Below are positions 1 to 6,855 of a DNA stretch of 7,711 nt, one piece after another; positions within the stretch are counted from its first letter, which is position 1, and each line of letters begins with the position of its first letter. The notes beneath the pieces are model-generated. The model was not told the DNA's origin. It made no database searches and saw nothing but the letters and a program-made list of their open reading frames with translations. The DNA comes from Candidatus Sabulitectum sp. GTDB lineage: Bacteria; Fermentibacterota; Fermentibacteria; Fermentibacterales; Fermentibacteraceae. The stretch spans positions 1-7,711 of the forward strand of contig JAGLDB010000082.1 of the NCBI GenBank assembly GCA_023145935.1. Direction: 5' to 3'. Both the position numbers and the translations under genes were made by a program.

Positions 1-1250
1 AGTGCCTGTTGAAACTCCCCACCGGAAGAAGCTATACATGCCCCTCTGATAGAGTGTATGTCAGCCCCTTCATAGCCTTCCACCTCTGCCCTCTTCAACC
101 TCTCAAGAGCATCTTCGAAAGCTCCTGATTCAAGATAGTTCTGAGCCATCTGCACTTCAGTCAATCCTGATCGAACTGCGGCAGGGTAATGAAGAAACAG
201 AGAGATCAGCACAATGATCAATGCCATCGGTGCAGCCAGTTTCCATCTGAAATTTGATGCAGACAGAATCAGCACCGGAAAATAGACAGCTCTGTGCCTC
301 ATGGAAGGAAAGAAAAGAAATGCAGCAGCCAGCCCTGTAACGATTAGTGCAGTCACAGCATTTCTTCTAAATCCGGATATTCCAGATGCAAAAATTACGA
401 GAGTTAATGGAAGAAGGTATCTCAGTATGGTTGATCCAAGCAGATCAGGGGCTTCGATGTTGCGCCCTGGTCCTGGAATTGAAAGAAATGCCGCAGTTTT
501 TACAAATCCCCTGCCAATCCAGCCTGGAATATCATTTTCTATGGACCCCAGTGCATCATCCATGAAGGAGCTATTCCCCATGAGTTCTTCAAATTCAATT
601 CCCGGAGGGGTTTCAAGCAATTCCCATGAAGAGCCAAGCCACAGATTAAGAGGTCCATTCTCTGCGATAGCAAAGGGTCCTCCCGAGATCAGGTTGATGG
701 CCATAACAGGAAGAACAGCAATGACTACACCTGCTGCTGTGCGGAAATACCTTTTGTAAGGACGGATGAAAAAGATCGAGACCGGCAGGAAAAGAAGAAG
801 CTCTCCTCTGAATAAGGCTGCACAACCAATCAACCATCCAAGCAGTACAGGCTTCTTACTACCAGCAGTTAGAGCCAGTGCCAGAAAAGCAGCAGCCGGG
901 GCGGCAGGCAGTATTTGAAGCCCTGCAAAGGCCAAGGTTGGTTCAATGGCCAGAACTCCCGCAAGAATGACATTTTTCAAGCTCTTTTTGCGGAAAAGAA
1001 ACAATGCAAGGGCCGGTACCAGAGAGATAGAGCTGAATATCCATCGAAGAACAGTAATTCTTGAAGAAATGGATGCAAGCATGTAAGTAGCTGGAGGTCT
1101 TTCAAATGGTGGTGAATCTCCTGCTACATACGTAATTTCATCAACATGAAGATCAGACCCGAAAAACCAGTCTAACTGGCTGAGAGACATGAATCTAAGA
1201 AAAATACCAACCGAGAGGAATGCAAGAAATATCAGAGACTCTCTCTTCAT
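1..1250 (-). CDS. GT-C (GT39/PMT-like) membrane glycosyltransferase with TPR-like tail, 3' end cut by window
   Basis: Reading the minus strand from the ATG at 1250 gives 416 open codons running off the left edge. The product is strongly hydrophobic, with about 8-10 likely membrane segments. After the first (residues about 5-20) comes a loop with an Asp-Glu pair (D37-E38) followed by FERPPATY (49-56). This is the layout of GT39/ArnT-like GT-C enzymes, in which an acidic residue in the first external loop is catalytic and a K/R-PP-x-x-Y stretch follows. NLWLGSSW (202-209), FRGELLLFLP (147-156) and RHRAVYFPVL (318-327) also fit bacterial PMT_2-type proteins. After the last helix (about 340-355), residues 362-416 are soluble and look like TPR helices. 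The family transfers sugars from polyprenyl-phosphate carriers at the outer face of the inner membrane; donor and acceptor here are unknown. The start overlaps the upstream stop as ATGA, so translation is probably coupled. Only a weak Shine-Dalgarno is visible. The family call is good; the substrate is unknown. Confidence 0.82.
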   Translation of the reverse strand, partial: MKRESLIFLAFLSVGIFLRFMSLSQLDWFFGSDLHVDEITYVAGDSPPFERPPATYMLASISSRITVLRWIFSSISLVPALALFLFRKKSLKNVILAGVLAIEPTLAFAGLQILPAAPAAAFLALALTAGSKKPVLLGWLIGCAALFRGELLLFLPVSIFFIRPYKRYFRTAAGVVIAVLPVMAINLISGGPFAIAENGPLNLWLGSSWELLETPPGIEFEELMGNSSFMDDALGSIENDIPGWIGRGFVKTAAFLSIPGPGRNIEAPDLLGSTILRYLLPLTLVIFASGISGFRRNAVTALIVTGLAAAFLFFPSMRHRAVYFPVLILSASNFRWKLAAPMALIIVLISLFLHYPAAVRSGLTEVQMAQNYLESGAFEDALERLKRAEVEGYEGADIHSIRGACIASSGGEFQQA

Positions 1251-2656
1251 CTGCTTATTACACCATTGCTGTACTGGATGTTCACGTAGTCCCGGGTTAC
1301 AATACCCTCTCGGCTCCAGTTAAGAGATGGTGCAGTTTCTATCCACTGCTCCCCGGCAGGCGGGATGATTCCTTCAACTATGATCCAGGCATCCTCCGTG
1401 AGATCAAAGAGGTCTGAAAGCTGAACAGACTGCGGATAATAGTATATGGATGAAACACGGAACCAGTCTGCTACAGTCAGAAGAATCTCTTCATTATTCA
1501 TACCGGCCAGCTTCCGCCTAAGTTCACGATCAAACCCACCCACTGTCTGGACAGTAAGGGTGAATTCACCATCTGATGGTGATATATCCCAGATCTCCAA
1601 GCCTGTATCTGACTCCACCGGCGGTGGCATCTCTGCCAGAACACCTCCCGGCAGCAGAAGCCACAGCGTGTCTTCGGCATCCACCCAGCCTGCAGGTGAA
1701 AGGTATTCAGAAGGTTCTTCAAGCTCTCCATCCACAAGAATGAAAGACCTGTAAAAACCCAGTGGAGAAGGTACAAGAGGAAGAATATCCGTGGCGGGAA
1801 TAACAGGAGCTTCTATGCTCATAATCCTGCACATGGCAGAGAGCAGCGTAGCAGCTTCTATGGGTGTGGCTCTTCTGGAGTCAAGTATTTCCTGTAAAGA
1901 TCTCACAGCAAAACCTGCATCTCCCCCTGGGAATGGCAGCAGTTGCAATGACTCCGTTATAAGAACACGCCCGCGGGAAACACGCATCCTTGGAAGAGCA
2001 CCTGCTGCACCTGCTTCAATTGCAGCCCCCCTGAGATCCGGGGGTGTCTCCATGGATGATATCCTTGAAGGTTCCAGAAGAATATCCTGTACCTCACCCC
2101 AGTTTGAAGCAGTTGAAAGCCAGAGTTCCTTGAACTCTTCATTAACAGATGTGAAAACCAGTCTGTTTCTTCCAGCTGTCTCTGTAAATCCTATGAATCC
2201 AACTGCAAGATTGTCTGTGTCGGGACAACTCACAATTATTGTGTCAGGTTCACTGCCAGCGATGTATGTGTAGAACAAACCACTTCCTGACATCACACCG
2301 GAGTCATGAACACGAAAAGACCATTCCATGGTCATCCCCGGTCGCAGTCCGGGAAAAGCAACCACAAGTGCCAGTGGCCAGCCTTCACTTCCAGTAAGAG
2401 TATCCACAGCCCATTCAGGCACATCCCTGGGCTGTCCCGGAAAACCATAAGTCGAGTGAATTACCTCGATCTCCATGTAGTCAGGGTCAAAATCACGTGT
2501 AACTCTCAGGAATCTTCCATCGTCCCCGGCAATAGCTCTGTAGCTAACCGTTGTTTCCTTAACCAGCCCGTCCCATTGGATATCCACATCAACTGATGTG
2601 TATCTGGAGGGTACGGCAATGGCCCCTGCAATAAGAATCAATGAGGATATCATCAT
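1247..2656 (-). CDS. Secreted DUF3857/transglutaminase-like protein lacking the catalytic triad
   Basis: A 469-residue protein with a short hydrophobic N-terminus (residues 1-16) that looks like a signal peptide but has no Lys or Arg before R18. By eye it follows the architecture of the upstream transglutaminase-like protein. It has an N-terminal beta-rich DUF3857-like region: VDVDIQWDGLVKETT (22-36) matches VSVTFEVNGFITERT of the neighbour, and PGLRPGMTMEW (102-112) matches PGLEVGDTVKV. A transglutaminase-like core follows at about 255-340, then a C-terminal beta region. In the core, the helix after the catalytic Cys is recognisable (IEAATLLSAMCRIMSIEAPV, 266-285), but the Cys position is Pro265, the His position falls at about S304 in the FILVDG strand, and the Asp position is Leu or Pro in WLLLPG (332-337). 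An enzymatic role is therefore unlikely; a binding, scaffold or partner role is inferred. The gene starts with ATGATG, overlapping the previous stop as ATGA, and its own stop overlaps the next start in the same way. Confidence 0.8.
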   Translation of the reverse strand: MMISSLILIAGAIAVPSRYTSVDVDIQWDGLVKETTVSYRAIAGDDGRFLRVTRDFDPDYMEIEVIHSTYGFPGQPRDVPEWAVDTLTGSEGWPLALVVAFPGLRPGMTMEWSFRVHDSGVMSGSGLFYTYIAGSEPDTIIVSCPDTDNLAVGFIGFTETAGRNRLVFTSVNEEFKELWLSTASNWGEVQDILLEPSRISSMETPPDLRGAAIEAGAAGALPRMRVSRGRVLITESLQLLPFPGGDAGFAVRSLQEILDSRRATPIEAATLLSAMCRIMSIEAPVIPATDILPLVPSPLGFYRSFILVDGELEEPSEYLSPAGWVDAEDTLWLLLPGGVLAEMPPPVESDTGLEIWDISPSDGEFTLTVQTVGGFDRELRRKLAGMNNEEILLTVADWFRVSSIYYYPQSVQLSDLFDLTEDAWIIVEGIIPPAGEQWIETAPSLNWSREGIVTRDYVNIQYSNGVISR

Positions 2657-4338
2657 GGCAGTCCAACAGTTCTGGCCGATGCACCAGAGCGCACAAGAAG
2701 GGTTTGAAGAACATCATCATTCGAGTTTGTAACATCAGCGGTTTCTGTATAGACAAGTCTGCCGTGTTCGTAGCCCATTGAACAGAAATATCCAGGAGCA
2801 TTTACTGGAGCCGGAAGACGGGATTCAGTATCAAACCCGGAAAGAGAAACTCTGAGAATTTCTGTTGCAGGTGCGTCGATGAGAAATGAATCCGGAGGAG
2901 CAGGCAGAAGCAGTGAAGCAATTCTTGAGCCAGGCAGAGAAATCTCTCTCAGGCCGGGCAGAAGAACATACTCGCTGTTCCTGAATACCTCCCACTTCCC
3001 GTGAACAGTAACCTCTTCTCCGTCAAAGAATACAGAGTCGCATTGCGCGGCTCCAAAAAACCGTCTGAACATTTCATTTCGGTTTGAAGGACCCGACCTG
3101 GTGAAAAGTGTGGTGATAAGCTCCAGAGGAACCCCGTATCCGGATGCCTTTAGATCCCCTGTGATCAAATTCTCTTCAAGATCGATCTCACCAGAGATCA
3201 GAATACTCAATGTGTCATTCCACCCGTTCAGGGGAATGGTCTGAAGAGCTGTTCCGCCTGGAACTATAGGAAGAAAAGTACAACCACGAAGCCCGAAACT
3301 AGCTCCTGCGCTTATTGGTATGCCTCTTGGCGTGGGGTCAAGAACAATCCATGAATTATCTATGGGACTTCTATACACGGTGATCATATGGTCAAAACTT
3401 CTTGCATCAACAACCAGGGCGGTCTCTCCATTGGTTGTTGCAAGAGCAGGGTAGGCATCATAACCTGCCTTTCGAAGAAGCCACATAAGCAGAACAGCTC
3501 TGTCTCTGCATACTCCAGAGCCATCCTCAAGGGTTTCCTCAGGAGATCTTGGCGACCATCCCGGCCATACTCCTGCGTCAGCTCCAGTGTAGTTGATATT
3601 TTCAGCAACCCACACACGAAGAGCGCCAGGGTCCGAGTTGGTAGTGCGCACTATCTCATCAAGCCTTGAGCACCCTGCATGCTCCGGTCTGTCCAGCGAA
3701 AGAGAAGCCTCTGCAGAAAGCCTTTCCGGAGTTCCAGTTGCTATAGAGATCATCACAGAAGAAGATTCTGCAAGAGAATGGGACGGCACAGGGGAAAGAT
3801 TCAAGAATTCCCACGAGCTACCGGGTTCACTGGAGATCAGTTGAGTGTTCAGATCATTATGCACCCTAAAAACGGATCTAACCACGCTGTCCTGAAGTGC
3901 AGGAAAAAACGAATAGCTGTACACATCAGAAAGGGGCAGTGAATGAATTGTTCTTACAATATCAACTTTAACCGTGTCTCCCACCTCAAGACCGGGCATA
4001 AGGATCACAGTTTCCCGGAGAGAGGATTCAAGTCTGTTGGTTCTTGACAGTATTCTGTGAGGGCCGGTTGATACCGTTGCCTGTGAGCTGCCTCTGCCGC
4101 CCCTCCAGTGCCCGGCGCAGGCCTGTACTATTTCCAGTTCTTCCATGCCTGTACGAAAAGCCACACTCATGGTTGAATAACGCTGTACTCCCCTGCCTGT
4201 CAGAGGAATTATCACAGCAGTTGTTCGTTCTGTGATGAATCCGTTCACTTCAAAGGTAACACTTACCTCATGCGTGAGATACACCGCATCAGGAATTCCC
4301 CCCATAAAACACAGGGTCAGGATTGCAGCGAGCACCAC
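2653..4338 (-). CDS. Secreted DUF3857 + transglutaminase-like protein with intact Cys-His-Asp triad
   Basis: A 561-residue protein. Residues 1-17 form a short hydrophobic export signal without any basic residue. Residues about 20-200 are a beta-rich DUF3857-like domain (PGLEVGDTVKVD at 115-126). Residues 235-340 are a transglutaminase/protease-like core: WVAENINYTG, then GSGVCRDRAVLLMWLLRKAG with Cys277, FDHMITVY with His317, and WIVLDPTPRG with Asp334. The order and spacing fit the papain-like Cys-His-Asp triad of the transglutaminase superfamily. Residues 370-561 are a beta-rich tail of the kind that follows this core in such proteins. Bacterial members include proteases, amidases and crosslinkers, so the reaction cannot be read from sequence. 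Action in the periplasm or at the surface is inferred from the signal peptide. The start is a GTG at 4338 inside the end of surE; a second GTG follows directly, and an in-frame stop lies four codons upstream, so the true start must be close. No strong ribosome-binding site is visible. Confidence 0.87.
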   Translation of the reverse strand: MVLAAILTLCFMGGIPDAVYLTHEVSVTFEVNGFITERTTAVIIPLTGRGVQRYSTMSVAFRTGMEELEIVQACAGHWRGGRGSSQATVSTGPHRILSRTNRLESSLRETVILMPGLEVGDTVKVDIVRTIHSLPLSDVYSYSFFPALQDSVVRSVFRVHNDLNTQLISSEPGSSWEFLNLSPVPSHSLAESSSVMISIATGTPERLSAEASLSLDRPEHAGCSRLDEIVRTTNSDPGALRVWVAENINYTGADAGVWPGWSPRSPEETLEDGSGVCRDRAVLLMWLLRKAGYDAYPALATTNGETALVVDARSFDHMITVYRSPIDNSWIVLDPTPRGIPISAGASFGLRGCTFLPIVPGGTALQTIPLNGWNDTLSILISGEIDLEENLITGDLKASGYGVPLELITTLFTRSGPSNRNEMFRRFFGAAQCDSVFFDGEEVTVHGKWEVFRNSEYVLLPGLREISLPGSRIASLLLPAPPDSFLIDAPATEILRVSLSGFDTESRLPAPVNAPGYFCSMGYEHGRLVYTETADVTNSNDDVLQTLLVRSGASARTVGLP

Positions 4339-5051
4339 TGTCTCAGATCAGTTGCAGGTTCGGTTGTAAACCGAGTGGAAGAAATGAGAGAAAAGCTGAC
4401 TTGGCCACCCCGCAGAGCATGCACATCCGTTCCGGATTCTTCCCGTACCGATTGCATCTCATAAGGTCCATATCTGTAGGATTCACCGTTTTCACAAGGG
4501 GTAAATGGAATTTCTCTGGCAAAACTTCCAATGGTTGTTATCTGATATCCGGAATGGGTTTTAGACGGTACATTGATGTTGAGGATCATTCCAGGTTGTA
4601 TCATCCTGTACAGCTTCTGGTCAACCACTTTCTTTATTACCTCTGACGAAAGGCTGAAATCAGGGAAAGACGAGTATTCCTGACTGATGGCAACTGCGGG
4701 TATCCGCCAGAAAGCTGCCTCTGTAGCCGCTGCTACAGTACCGGAGTACCATGTGTTGTTGGCCACATTCGCACCGGGGTTTATGCCTGAGATGACCAGA
4801 TCAGGAGCTTCACCGGTTATCAGTTCACCCAGAGCAAGTTTAACACAATCAACCGGTGTTCCCTCCACAGAGTATCTTTCCGGACCATGCTTTCTTAAAG
4901 TGAGTGGAGAGTGGAGATTAAGAGACATACTGGCTCCGCTGTGATGATGGAATGGAGCGACAGTTATTGTATCGTGCCCGGAAAATACGTCCTCAAGTAC
5001 CTTTAAGCCAGGCTCATCAAACCCGTCATCATTTACCAGAAGTATTTTCAC
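4317..5051 (-). CDS. surE: 5'/3'-nucleotidase SurE
   Basis: A 244-residue protein, close to the usual family length of about 250. It hydrolyses nucleoside 5'- and 3'-monophosphates, and in some species short polyphosphate, using a divalent metal in the cytoplasm. The N-terminus MKILLVNDDG carries the metal-binding Asp8-Asp9 pair. HHHSGAS (35-41) supplies the metal-binding Ser. GTPVDCVKLAL (64-74), VISGINPGANV (86-96, with Asn91 as the expected metal ligand) and YSGTVAAATEA (102-112) are all family hallmarks. The start is GTG, fixed by the conserved N-terminus, which begins right at this codon. It lies 3 nt after the stop of the PorV-like gene with no clear Shine-Dalgarno, so it probably depends on coupled translation. 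The last 22 nt overlap the start of the transglutaminase-like gene. SurE is the one cytoplasmic enzyme among envelope proteins here, which makes its place in the operon hard to explain. Confidence 0.96.
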   Translation of the reverse strand: MKILLVNDDGFDEPGLKVLEDVFSGHDTITVAPFHHHSGASMSLNLHSPLTLRKHGPERYSVEGTPVDCVKLALGELITGEAPDLVISGINPGANVANNTWYSGTVAAATEAAFWRIPAVAISQEYSSFPDFSLSSEVIKKVVDQKLYRMIQPGMILNINVPSKTHSGYQITTIGSFAREIPFTPCENGESYRYGPYEMQSVREESGTDVHALRGGQVSFSLISSTRFTTEPATDLRQWCSLQS

Positions 5052-5054
5052 AGC

Positions 5055-5945
5055 TCAAAGTGATCTTGAGAGAGAAAAGCGATGTGTTGTACCAAGCGAG
5101 TAGTTGCCGGGAACAAATGCGTAGTCAACAGTCCAGTTCTTTGCCGAAAGACCCACACCTGCTGTAAGGTCGCTGCTGTCATCGTTGATCTTCCAGCCGC
5201 CCCGGAGAGCCACCCACTGCACAGGAGTTATCTCCATACCGAAGCCGGCGCTGGTACGATTGTCCAGAGGGCGCATTACCTGCCCGGAAAGAGAAAGCTC
5301 TCCTATAGGAGTATGCCCATCCCATTTGGAGGCGAAAACCCATGTGCGTGGAAATCTGAAATCCGTCTCATCCATTGTCACTGAAGACCCTGAATGAAGA
5401 TATACAGCTGTAAAGAACAGGCTCGAAGAAACATGATAATTAAAACCTGCATCTACAGCCCAGCCCATGGAAGACTCAAGCCATATTTTTTCATTTATGA
5501 ACTTTACTCCCAGGCCGGCGTCAAAATTACCCATCACGGCGGCAATTGCACCGTTAACTGAAAAATCGGTTACATTGAATGCATCCACAGGCTCTGATGT
5601 TGGTGTTTCTCTGTACTCAATTCCGGTGGTTGAAACTGATCTTAAAGCAAGAGACCCGGTAAAATTTCTGCCAAGACCAGAAACCGCGGCAAGATAGTTC
5701 TGAGTTGTTGTGCCAAACCACTGGTTATGCCCAGCAGAAACAGAAGATTCCAGCCTGGCAAGCAGTGCTGGATTGGAGAAAATAGCAAGCTCGTGGCCAT
5801 TTACTGCACCGGTTCCTCCGAGAGCTGAAACTCTAGCTCCAACATCCATCTTGAGAAACGGGAAAAGACCAAGCCCTGCATCTCTGTAAACACCCGCCAG
5901 CGAAACACAGGCGAGTACAAAAAGAATCATTGTCGTTTTCTTCAT
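5055..5945 (-). CDS. PorV/PorQ-family outer-membrane beta-barrel protein
   Basis: A 296-residue protein with a signal peptide (KK at 2-3, hydrophobic core about 6-17). The mature part opens with FPFLKMDVGARVSALGGTGA (28-47) and then FSNPALLA (56-63), which match the characteristic opening of PorV/PorQ (UPF0164-type) proteins: a Gly-Ala-rich MGG-like turn followed by an NPA-L motif. The rest alternates short amphipathic beta strands with turns. The end, VDYAFVPGNYSLGTTHRF (273-290) plus SLSRSL, is the usual last hairpin of this family. Known relatives act in the type IX secretion system, PorV as a shuttle or attachment protein, but many FCB-group members have no assigned role. No other type IX component or C-terminal sorting domain is visible here, so a type IX role is not claimed. 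It is the first gene of the minus-strand operon, downstream of a candidate promoter at 6014-6019. The ATG at 5945 has a GGGG only 3 nt upstream, an unusually short spacing. Confidence 0.85.
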   Translation of the reverse strand: MKKTTMILFVLACVSLAGVYRDAGLGLFPFLKMDVGARVSALGGTGAVNGHELAIFSNPALLARLESSVSAGHNQWFGTTTQNYLAAVSGLGRNFTGSLALRSVSTTGIEYRETPTSEPVDAFNVTDFSVNGAIAAVMGNFDAGLGVKFINEKIWLESSMGWAVDAGFNYHVSSSLFFTAVYLHSGSSVTMDETDFRFPRTWVFASKWDGHTPIGELSLSGQVMRPLDNRTSAGFGMEITPVQWVALRGGWKINDDSSDLTAGVGLSAKNWTVDYAFVPGNYSLGTTHRFSLSRSL

Positions 5946-5974
5946 ATACCCCTATACACAAGATCAAGCCTAAG

Positions 5975-5990
5975 GTTCCTTCAGTGGAAC
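5975..5990. repeat. Small inverted repeat in the leader of the PorV-like gene
   Basis: GTTCC (5975-5979) and GGAAC (5986-5990) are perfect inverted repeats around a 6-nt loop. The element lies between the predicted minus-strand transcription start and the PorV-like start codon, so it could be a weak RNA hairpin or a protein-binding site. A 5-bp stem can occur by chance. Confidence 0.25.
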
Positions 5991-5992
5991 AT

Positions 5993-6021
5993 CAGACAAG
6001 TTCGCAAGAGAGAATTATATT
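5993..6021 (+). promoter_or_regulatory. Candidate sigma70-like promoter for lipM-lipA
   Basis: CAGACA at 5993-5998 (four of six matches to the -35 consensus) is separated by 17 nt from TATATT at 6016-6021 (five of six matches to the -10 consensus). Predicted transcription would start near 6028 and leave a leader of about 20 nt carrying the lipM ribosome-binding site. If the organism uses a Bacteroidetes-type sigma factor with a different consensus, this assignment would fail. Confidence 0.45.
6014..6019 (-). promoter_or_regulatory. Candidate -10 box (TATAAT) for the PorV-like/surE operon
   Basis: The minus strand reads a perfect TATAAT here, predicting a start near 6007 and a leader of about 62 nt before the ATG at 5945. 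No convincing -35 is present: at 18-nt spacing the best is TTATCC (6038-6043), matching at only three of six positions. The box overlaps the opposing -10 of lipM by four bases. Confidence 0.35.
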
Positions 6022-6034
6022 ACAAGTTCTCCTG

Positions 6035-6040
6035 AAAGGA
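6035..6040 (+). promoter_or_regulatory. Ribosome-binding site of lipM
   Basis: AAAGGA lies 8 nt before the ATG at 6049. It is the clearest Shine-Dalgarno in the window and supports that start codon. Confidence 0.75.
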
Positions 6041-6048
6041 TAAAGATA

Positions 6049-6855
6049 ATGAAAACTCTGGCCATCCGTGATTCTTACAGGTCCGGCTTTTTTAACATGG
6101 CAGTAGATATCTGCTCAATGAGACTTGTTCAGTCCGGTAAAACTCCAGCTGTATTCCGCACATATATGTGGTCTCCCCACTGCCTTTCCATAGGTCGTTT
6201 CCAGAAAGCAGAAAAGGAAGTAGACATAAAGAAGCTCATTGCAGACGGTTACCATCTGGTCAGACGGCCTACCGGCGGCAGAGCTGTCTGGCATGGACAT
6301 GAGTTAACTTATTCTCTTATTGCCAGAGAAAATCATCCTCTGGTAAGTGGTTCTATTGCGGAAAGCCTGGAGAAGGTCGCTTCTATCCTTGTAGAAGGTT
6401 TGAGAAAATCTGCCATCCCTGCGATACTGAATTCAACCCCGAGAGAAATGTCATCAGCAGGCCGAAAATTTAATCCCTGCTTTACCTCACATGGCAGATC
6501 TGAAATAATGACACCGGACGGAAGAAAACTTGTGGGAAGCGCTCAGGCAAGAAGCCACGGGATCTTCATAGAACACGGATCGATAATATTTACCAACCAG
6601 CAGATGAAAGCTGTAGATTACCTTCCTGAAGCAGCCTCCATAGAGATGAAGAAGACAATGCGCGAATTGCTTATCAATGGTGTTGGTACAGTCCTTGAAT
6701 ACAATCCTGATATCACACCGGAGATTCTTGCAGAAAACCTTCATAAGCAGTTTGCAGTTCAATTGAATGAGATCCCGTCTTCATTTCTTTCCAGCGACCT
6801 TCCGTATCTTGAAGAAACAATAGTTGAAAGGCGACGGATCATTGAGAACTACTAA
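6049..6855 (+). CDS. lipM: LipM-type octanoyltransferase (BPL/LplA/LipB fold)
   Basis: A 268-residue cytoplasmic protein that probably transfers octanoate from octanoyl-ACP to a lysine of a lipoyl domain (such as GcvH or an E2 subunit), the first step of lipoate synthesis. SIGRFQ (47-52) and RRPTGGRAVWHGHELTYS (72-89) form the acyl-binding site typical of LipM and its ligase relatives. NPCFTSHGRSEI (142-153) supplies Cys144 at the place of the LipM catalytic cysteine, and GRKLVGSAQARS (158-169) contains the conserved Lys160. The HGSI stretch (176-179) is also typical. The PTGGRAV form and the cysteine favour LipM over an ATP-dependent lipoate ligase of the LplA type, which lacks that cysteine, and the adjacent lipA fits endogenous synthesis. 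A ligase role is not excluded by sequence alone. The start ATG has a good AAAGGA ribosome-binding site 8 nt upstream. The 3' end overlaps lipA. Confidence 0.88.
   Translation: MKTLAIRDSYRSGFFNMAVDICSMRLVQSGKTPAVFRTYMWSPHCLSIGRFQKAEKEVDIKKLIADGYHLVRRPTGGRAVWHGHELTYSLIARENHPLVSGSIAESLEKVASILVEGLRKSAIPAILNSTPREMSSAGRKFNPCFTSHGRSEIMTPDGRKLVGSAQARSHGIFIEHGSIIFTNQQMKAVDYLPEAASIEMKKTMRELLINGVGTVLEYNPDITPEILAENLHKQFAVQLNEIPSSFLSSDLPYLEETIVERRRIIENY
6827..6831 (+). promoter_or_regulatory. Ribosome-binding site deciding the lipA start
   Basis: AAAGG inside the end of lipM lies 10 nt before TTG 6842. It favours that codon over the upstream TTG at 6824, which has only a loose GAAGAAA stretch before it. 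Confidence 0.5.

Larger units (their letters stand above)
5946..6048. other. Divergent intergenic region
   Basis: This is the only non-coding stretch, about 100 bp between the oppositely transcribed PorV-like gene and lipM. It contains the two candidate promoters, the small inverted repeat and the lipM ribosome-binding site. I found no RNA gene or riboswitch in it. Confidence 0.85.

Noticed and set aside
301..759. Plus-strand open frame of 152 codons
   Set aside because: It lies wholly opposite the membrane glycosyltransferase, whose minus-strand reading gives a coherent multi-helix protein with family motifs; the plus-strand reading has no recognisable feature.
1791..2273. Plus-strand open frame of 160 codons opposite the second transglutaminase-like gene
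   Set aside because: Its composition is low-information and rich in Ser and Ala with no motif; the minus-strand gene explains this region.
1247..2656. Second transglutaminase-like gene as a decayed pseudogene
   Set aside because: The frame is intact over 469 codons, the gene is tightly coupled at both ends, and the non-catalytic regions keep the family pattern, so it looks like a maintained non-enzymatic protein.
5055..5945. Possible lipoprotein signal (VLAC, Cys13) in the PorV-like protein
   Set aside because: The hydrophobic stretch before the Cys would be very short and Leu at -2 is a poor lipobox; an ordinary signal peptide with cleavage a few residues later fits a barrel protein better.
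5972..5982. Second tiny hairpin (AAGG-TT-CCTT) in the divergent region
   Set aside because: The loop is only two bases, too tight for a stable hairpin, and it competes with the better GTTCC/GGAAC repeat.
6824..6841. Upstream TTG start for lipA
   Set aside because: It adds six residues with no family match and has a poorer ribosome-binding site than TTG 6842; kept only as an alternative.
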